The notes beneath the pieces were generated by a model, which was given only the letters and a program-made list of their open reading frames with translations, was not told the DNA's origin and made no database searches. Both the position numbers and the translations under genes were made by a program. A DNA stretch of 18,638 nucleotides, taken from positions 1-18,638 of the forward strand of contig CAZHOS010000018.1 in NCBI GenBank assembly GCA_964534605.1, written 5' to 3'. Source of the stretch: CAZHOS01 sp964534605. Its GTDB lineage: Bacteria; Patescibacteriota; Saccharimonadia; Saccharimonadales; VXPC01. Shown here one piece after another: positions 15,566 through 18,638 of the stretch (position 1 is its first letter; every line of letters starts with the position of its first letter).

Positions 15566-15976
15566 ATGTTTCAAAAATTAAAAATAGCAATCATTGCCGT
15601 AGCTATGACGCTGGCTCCAGCAGCCCTCGTCGCGGCACCTGCAGCGGCCCAGGACATCCCGGGCAGCCTAAACTGTGGCGCACAACTAACCTTCAATGCA
15701 GAGTCGGGCTCTTGTGAGTCATCTACAGATAGCGGCGCACAGCTTGACGGCATTATCGAGACGATCATCAATATACTATCTATCGTTATTGGTGTCGTGT
15801 CCGTCATCATGATCATCATCGGTGGCTTCAAGTACATCGTCTCTGGCGGTGACTCCAGTGCCGTTACCGGTGCCAAGAATACCATCCTCTACGCCATCAT
15901 CGGCCTAGTTGTAGTAGCCCTTGCCCAGGTGATCGTACAGTTCGTGCTCAGCAGCGCTACAACCGTAGCGACCTAG
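15566..15976 (+). CDS. VirB2/TrbC-like pilin-like protein 5
   Basis: The product is 136 aa. ATG 15566 follows an AAGGAA ribosome site. The signal peptide covers residues 1-28 (ALVAAPAAA, cleavage before QDIPG). A short exposed stretch holds two cysteines (CGAQLTFNAESGSC) that could form one disulfide. The two-helix core at about 60-130 (NILSIVIGVVSVIMIIIGGFKY, then IVSGGDSSAVTGAKNTILY and the second helix) closely parallels protein 4, including the ALAQVIVQFVL end (VLAQVIVNFVL in protein 4). It is the last gene of the five-gene cluster, and a strong terminator follows within 25 nt. It could be a major pilin or a second subunit. Confidence 0.85.
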   Translation: MFQKLKIAIIAVAMTLAPAALVAAPAAAQDIPGSLNCGAQLTFNAESGSCESSTDSGAQLDGIIETIINILSIVIGVVSVIMIIIGGFKYIVSGGDSSAVTGAKNTILYAIIGLVVVALAQVIVQFVLSSATTVAT

Positions 15977-15997
15977 CCTACTAGGATCAACACCCAC

Positions 15998-16026
15998 AAA
16001 GAGAGTCGGTCTTCGACTCTCTTTTT
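15998..16026 (+). terminator. Rho-independent terminator of the pilin-like operon
   Basis: AAAGAGAGTCG (15998-16008) pairs with CGACTCTCTTT (16014-16024) around a 5-nt loop, and the 3' arm runs into a T-rich tail (CTTTTTATTT). It lies 22 nt after the last pilin-like stop. Confidence 0.88.
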
Positions 16027-16095
16027 ATTTACCTACACCTCCGTTTGCAGTTACTAGCTTGTTAGCCAGAGTTCTTTCAGCAGACTGTACCTAGC

Positions 16096-16126
16096 AAAAA
16101 ACCGGCTCTGTAGTCCGGCTTTTTGT
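16096..16126 (-). terminator. Rho-independent terminator of the hsp20 gene, possibly bidirectional
   Basis: On the minus strand AAAAAGCCGG and CCGGTTTTTT flank a 9-nt loop, giving a short GC stem extended by A-T pairs and a T tail, about 20 nt after the hsp20 stop. The plus strand also ends in CTTTTT, so it may act in both directions as a backup to the pilin-operon terminator. Confidence 0.7.
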
Positions 16127-16143
16127 CTAGTCGTATAGAACAT

Positions 16144-16590
16144 CTAGGTGACAGTAATCTTCTTGACTGTGTCTTGCTTGACCTTTACGAAGGATACGGT
16201 AAGTACACCGTCTTTTAGGACAGCATCGATATCGTCTTCTTTAACAGGGACTGGCAAGGTCATGCTGCGAGCAAACTCGCCCCAGTAACATTCCTGCACA
16301 AAGTAGTTGTCTACCTCTTCTTCTACGCCTGCAGATAGTGTGCCGCGGATCGTTAGAGTGTTATCGGCGATAGAGACATCTAGGTCTTCTTTATTTACGC
16401 CGGCTACGCGACACTTAACAAGTAGCTTCTCTTTCGTTTCGTATACGTCTAATGCTAGTTGGCCGGGCAGTTCTGCTGCTTCGTCTTCGTTCCATTCTTC
16501 GGCACCTTTTGCTGTGTCGGCTAGGTCGTCTTCGCCTAGGAAAGCTGCTGTTAGTTCGTCTTCTACAAACAGATCATCGTTTGTTGCCAT
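16144..16590 (-). CDS. Hsp20/alpha-crystallin family small heat-shock protein
   Basis: Small heat-shock proteins bind unfolding proteins in the cytoplasm without ATP and hold them for refolding. The 148-aa product has an acidic N-terminal arm (1-40), an alpha-crystallin domain (about 42-140) with the conserved LKDGVLTV near its end (125-132), and a C-terminal ITV (145-147) that fits the I-x-I/V oligomerisation motif. GGAGGG lies 8 nt before the ATG. It is a single-gene unit ending at its own terminator and diverges from the ComF gene. No CIRCE-type inverted repeat is visible upstream. The N-terminal arm is shorter and more acidic than in many bacterial members. Confidence 0.93.
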   Translation of the reverse strand: MATNDDLFVEDELTAAFLGEDDLADTAKGAEEWNEDEAAELPGQLALDVYETKEKLLVKCRVAGVNKEDLDVSIADNTLTIRGTLSAGVEEEVDNYFVQECYWGEFARSMTLPVPVKEDDIDAVLKDGVLTVSFVKVKQDTVKKITVT

Positions 16591-16670
16591 TATTACTACC
16601 CTCCAAATTGGATATTTTTAACTAAAATCTAAAAAAGATGTTTTTGTATTTGCTCTATTATAAAGGGGAC

Positions 16671-17393
16671 ATGCCCGACCCGCAACTAATGACACATTCT
16701 TTACAACAGTCCTGGTCTATTTGGGACAGATTTTTTAGTGCCGCAGATACTGTTGCCGGGGTTTTTGCGCCGCATAGCTGTGTTGTCTGTCAGCAGGAGC
16801 CAAGCATGCTTCACGACTGGTGCGCAGACAATTTGCCGGTAACACCGCCCATGTGTCACTGGTGTGGGCAGCTAAACTCCGACTCTAGCAGGTGCAAGTC
16901 GTGCCGGCATAAGACGCCTATCGAGCACATGTTTGTGCGAACCAAACTAGACGGCCCGGCACGCGACCTGGTTTTTCGCTACAAGTTTACCTATACGCGG
17001 CAAGCCCACGTAGTTATCGCGCGCGAACTATACGCTGCCCTACCCCGGGTAATGCCGGGCTTCGCCCTGTGCGCTGCACCGACTAGTTCCAAGCATATTC
17101 GTAGCCGAGGCTTCGATCATAACAAGCTCATCGTTAACGAGCTGGCTAGACTGACCAAGCTACCAGTCTATAGTGGACTGATTCGCACCCGGCATACCAA
17201 ACAGGTCGGCCAAAAGCGCCAAGCTCGCCTTGTCCAGCAGCGAGGAGCCTTCTCCGTGCAGGGCAAGTCTCCAGACAAGGTGCTACTTATTGACGACGTC
17301 TTTACTACCGGTGCAACCTTGAGTGAATGTGCCCGGACGCTCAAGAAGTCTGGGGCCAAACATGTCTATGCAGCTGTTTTCGCTAAAAGCTAA
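16671..17393 (+). CDS. comF: ComF family phosphoribosyltransferase-like protein
   Basis: ComF-family proteins are cytoplasmic and needed for DNA uptake during competence in several bacteria. They combine a cysteine-rich zinc-binding N-terminus with a phosphoribosyltransferase fold. In this 240-aa product the cysteines are at 37, 40, 51, 62, 65, 75 and 78 (CVVC, CHWCG, CKSC). The PRPP-binding loop LLIDDVFTTGATL lies at about 205-217, and the middle has the usual SSKHIRSRGFDHNKL stretch (family: R.RGFNQ..L). ATG 16671 was chosen because the preceding bases (TATTATAAAGGGG) look like a -10 and a ribosome site. An in-frame ATG at 16638 would add 11 hydrophobic codons and lacks a ribosome site. With RecF and a pilus-like system nearby, a DNA-uptake role is possible but unproven. 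Confidence 0.9.
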   Translation: MPDPQLMTHSLQQSWSIWDRFFSAADTVAGVFAPHSCVVCQQEPSMLHDWCADNLPVTPPMCHWCGQLNSDSSRCKSCRHKTPIEHMFVRTKLDGPARDLVFRYKFTYTRQAHVVIARELYAALPRVMPGFALCAAPTSSKHIRSRGFDHNKLIVNELARLTKLPVYSGLIRTRHTKQVGQKRQARLVQQRGAFSVQGKSPDKVLLIDDVFTTGATLSECARTLKKSGAKHVYAAVFAKS

Positions 17394-17466
17394 AACCAGA
17401 GCTGTACCCTTCTATTTATCTAGTCGAAAGGGTCCTATCTTTTATGACAGGATTTGATAAATTCAT

Positions 17467-18399
17467 CTAATGAACCCTCTTCTTTGAGTCAAACGCTGGG
17501 CTAGTGCTTAGGCTGAGGATGTATTTTTGAGCGTCAACAAACTCAACGCCATTCGGCTGCCCTTCAATTAGATAGTGCCATTGCGCTGATTGATGCAGAA
17601 CAACACTAGACATCAGTTTAGTCATATCTTTCATCGTAGACATGAAATGTATCGGAAGATTTTCAAGAGAGAGTGTCTTTAGGATATAGCTATCTCTACT
17701 CTTTTTTTCATCAGCATCAAATATAGCCCAGGACACTTTGTGCAGGCCTGGGTATTTTTTTACTAGTCCAGGAGTCGTCCTTAGCACTCTAAGACCGTGC
17801 TTTTCATTATCATAGGTCTCTTTCAAGACGGACCACTTAGGCTTTTCACTACCCTTATCCACTAGCTGATTGCATACGTTTAGCACTAGCCCCAAGTGCG
17901 CGGCAGCTGAGCTTAACGCTGCTTTCTCATACATCTGTTTATTCATCTTGCCGCCAAGTGATGAGTAGTTATCGAAAGGAAGTATTCCAAGCATGTTCAT
18001 ATATAGATCCTCGTCTGAACTGCTATTCTTGATCCTATTATGAGCAAACCTTCTAACTTCACTTGAATGAGAGCTAGTAAGGTTGTCGGCGGCTTTTCTA
18101 AAGTCTATGTCGCCGGGGTTCATCTTTGATAAAGCTCGATTAAAAACTAAAAAATCTTCACACGCTTTAATGAATTCACTCATCGCCATAGTTGCGTGCG
18201 TATAGGCAAGATCGTAATCATCAGCGTTTAGCGCCGATGTGTAGCCGTAGATTTGAAGACCAATGGCATCTGCACGCATCCTTGCGTTTGCCTTGATATT
18301 AGACTCTAGTATTAAGCTCACCACCTCCTTGCAGGAAAGCTCTAGCTCATGGCCAGACAAACTATTTATTTTTTCATCCATATGGACCAAGCTTACCAT
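17467..18399 (-). CDS. Hypothetical soluble protein beside a tRNA-end duplication
   Basis: I do not recognise this product of about 310 aa. It looks like a soluble, mostly helical cytoplasmic protein: no signal peptide, no membrane helix, no P-loop. Noticeable stretches are ADDYDLAYTHATMAMSEFIK, SSEVRRFAHNRIKNSS and VLKETYDNEKHGLRVLR. The Arg/His-containing stretches faintly recall HEPN-type helical proteins, but not enough to claim it. Starts are ATG 18399 or ATG 18381 (304 aa); neither has a ribosome site, and a TTG at 18402 is also open. A perfect 16-bp inverted repeat ends 2 nt before ATG 18399. Codons look more AT-rich than in the neighbours, and the flanking tRNA-end copy suggests arrival by integration. 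It is likely a recently acquired accessory gene. Confidence 0.7.
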   Translation of the reverse strand: MVSLVHMDEKINSLSGHELELSCKEVVSLILESNIKANARMRADAIGLQIYGYTSALNADDYDLAYTHATMAMSEFIKACEDFLVFNRALSKMNPGDIDFRKAADNLTSSHSSEVRRFAHNRIKNSSSDEDLYMNMLGILPFDNYSSLGGKMNKQMYEKAALSSAAAHLGLVLNVCNQLVDKGSEKPKWSVLKETYDNEKHGLRVLRTTPGLVKKYPGLHKVSWAIFDADEKKSRDSYILKTLSLENLPIHFMSTMKDMTKLMSSVVLHQSAQWHYLIEGQPNGVEFVDAQKYILSLSTSPAFDSKKRVH

Positions 18400-18400
18400 C

Positions 18401-18441
18401 AAATTAAAATAGCCAGCAGATTTTACTGGCTATTTTAATTT
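18401..18441. repeat. Perfect 16-bp inverted repeat at the start of the hypothetical gene
   Basis: AAATTAAAATAGCCAG (18401-18416) is the exact reverse complement of CTGGCTATTTTAATTT (18426-18441), with a 9-nt loop that reads TAAAAT on the minus strand. It overlaps the tRNA-end copy by 4 nt. It could be an operator, a leader hairpin hiding the start codon, or a weak terminator for RNA coming from the tRNA side. Confidence 0.8.
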
Positions 18442-18463
18442 GGCGTACTTGGCAGGATTTGCC
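18438..18463 (-). repeat. Duplicated tRNA 3' end, possible attachment site remnant
   Basis: The reverse complement reads GGCAAATCCTGCCAAGTACG followed by CCA and AAT, which is the 3' half of a T arm, an acceptor strand, a discriminator base and CCA. The 15 bases ATTTGGCGTACTTGG (18438-18452) recur as ATTTGGCGTACCTGG at 18624-18638 with one change. The T-arm match breaks down at the T loop (GTGGGC in place of a GGTTC-like arm), where many integrases cross over. No complete tRNA can be folded from this copy. Confidence 0.5.
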
Positions 18464-18497
18464 CACGTTCCGCGGGCCCGAAACTACATCTATGCAA

Positions 18498-18533
18498 GCA
18501 AGCTTGCAAGAGTAGGTTTCCTTGCAAGCTTGC
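18498..18533. repeat. Perfect 13-bp inverted repeat with 10-nt spacer
   Basis: GCAAGCTTGCAAG (18498-18510) and CTTGCAAGCTTGC (18521-18533) are exact reverse complements around AGTAGGTTTC. There is no T tail on either strand, so it is not a typical terminator. It lies in the geneless stretch between the two tRNA-end copies. Confidence 0.75.
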
Positions 18534-18549
18534 CACTGGCATGTCTCAC

Positions 18550-18569
18550 CTACGACCTCGAGGTCGTAG
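18550..18569. repeat. Perfect 20-bp palindrome
   Basis: CTACGACCTCGAGGTCGTAG reads the same on both strands with no spacer. It resembles a dimeric protein-binding site more than an RNA hairpin. It is located 17 nt to the right of the preceding inverted repeat. Confidence 0.75.
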
Positions 18570-18596
18570 CTTCAAACACTTCAAAAAAAACCAAAT

Positions 18597-18617
18597 CAAA
18601 AACCGCCCTGAGGGCGG
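18597..18617 (-). terminator. Rho-independent terminator after the tRNA
   Basis: On the minus strand CCGCCC and GGGCGG form a 6-bp stem with a 3-nt loop followed by TTTTT. It lies 10 nt after the CCA end of the predicted tRNA, as expected for its terminator. Confidence 0.75.
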
Positions 18618-18626
18618 CTCTCGATT

Positions 18627-18638
18627 TGGCGTACCTGG
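18627..18638 (-). tRNA. 3' end of a tRNA gene, probably tRNA-Arg (rest outside window)
   Basis: Only 12 nt are visible, CCAGGTACGCCA on the minus strand: an acceptor strand, a G discriminator and an encoded CCA. The terminator just downstream and the partial second copy at 18438-18463, which continues into T-arm sequence, support the call. The Arg identity is a guess from the acceptor sequence. Confidence 0.4.

Noticed and set aside
858..15976. Integrated conjugative plasmid
   Set aside because: No relaxase, coupling protein, replication or partition gene is visible, and the locus directly adjoins recF. Genes outside the window could still change this.
17406..17433. Terminator after comF
   Set aside because: ACCCTT/AAGGGT forms only a 6-bp stem with a 16-nt loop, and the T run after it is interrupted; too weak to call.
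18438..18520. A complete second tRNA gene on the minus strand
   Set aside because: Upstream of the T-arm-like half there is no matching T stem, no anticodon arm and no D arm; only the 3' end is tRNA-like.
18481..18600. CRISPR array or CRISPR-like repeats
   Set aside because: The repeats are inverted, not regularly spaced direct repeats, and no cas gene is nearby.

Overview
The window looks like chromosomal DNA from a Candidate Phyla Radiation (Patescibacteria) bacterium, most likely a Candidatus Saccharibacteria (TM7) relative. This rests on the combination of a PrgI-family protein, a TraC-like domain protein, a VirB4 ATPase, a VirB6-like channel protein and a tandem set of very small two-helix pilin-like proteins, together with tight gene packing. 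TGA is used as a stop (for example at 14007-14009) and TGG as Trp, so the standard code applies. That argues against the UGA-recoding CPR lineages. The taxonomic call is inferred from gene content, not from a marker-gene search.

Layout. (1) 1-861, +: the C-terminal three quarters of recF, cut by the window edge. (2) 858-9590, -: a six-gene operon read leftwards: prgI-like, traC-like, virB4, an 860-aa membrane protein, a secreted two-domain peptidoglycan hydrolase (phage-tail-lysozyme-like plus VanY/M15) and a 399-aa membrane-anchored protein. Its last stop shares the bases CTAG with the recF stop. (3) 9715-10488, +: a six-helix membrane protein with its own promoter and a strong terminator. 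(4) 10565-13264, -: a large VirB6/TrbL-like protein. (5) 13365-15976, +: five consecutive pilin-like genes, divergent from virB6, ending at a clear terminator. (6) 16144-17393: an Hsp20 chaperone (-) and a ComF-family phosphoribosyltransferase (+). (7) 17467-18638: a hypothetical protein gene (-), then about 235 bp without a gene that is packed with inverted repeats. At the right edge are the last 12 nt of what looks like a tRNA gene (-) with its terminator, and a second copy of the tRNA 3' end lies 186 bp away, as expected for an attachment site.

How it fits together. Regions 2-5 read as one dispersed locus for a reduced type IV secretion/pilus machine: energy (VirB4), its partner (TraC-like), inner-membrane parts (PrgI, VirB6), subunits (five pilin-like genes), and a wall-cutting enzyme to let the structure through peptidoglycan. 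No relaxase, VirD4 coupling protein or outer-membrane core (VirB7/9/10) is present in the window. This fits a cell-surface or host-contact apparatus in a single-membrane ultrasmall cell better than a conjugative plasmid, but genes outside the window could change that. The least explained parts are the 860-aa and 399-aa proteins, the recurring paired-cysteine module in two pilin-like proteins, a pilin-like protein made of two fused units, and the tRNA-end duplication beside the hypothetical gene.
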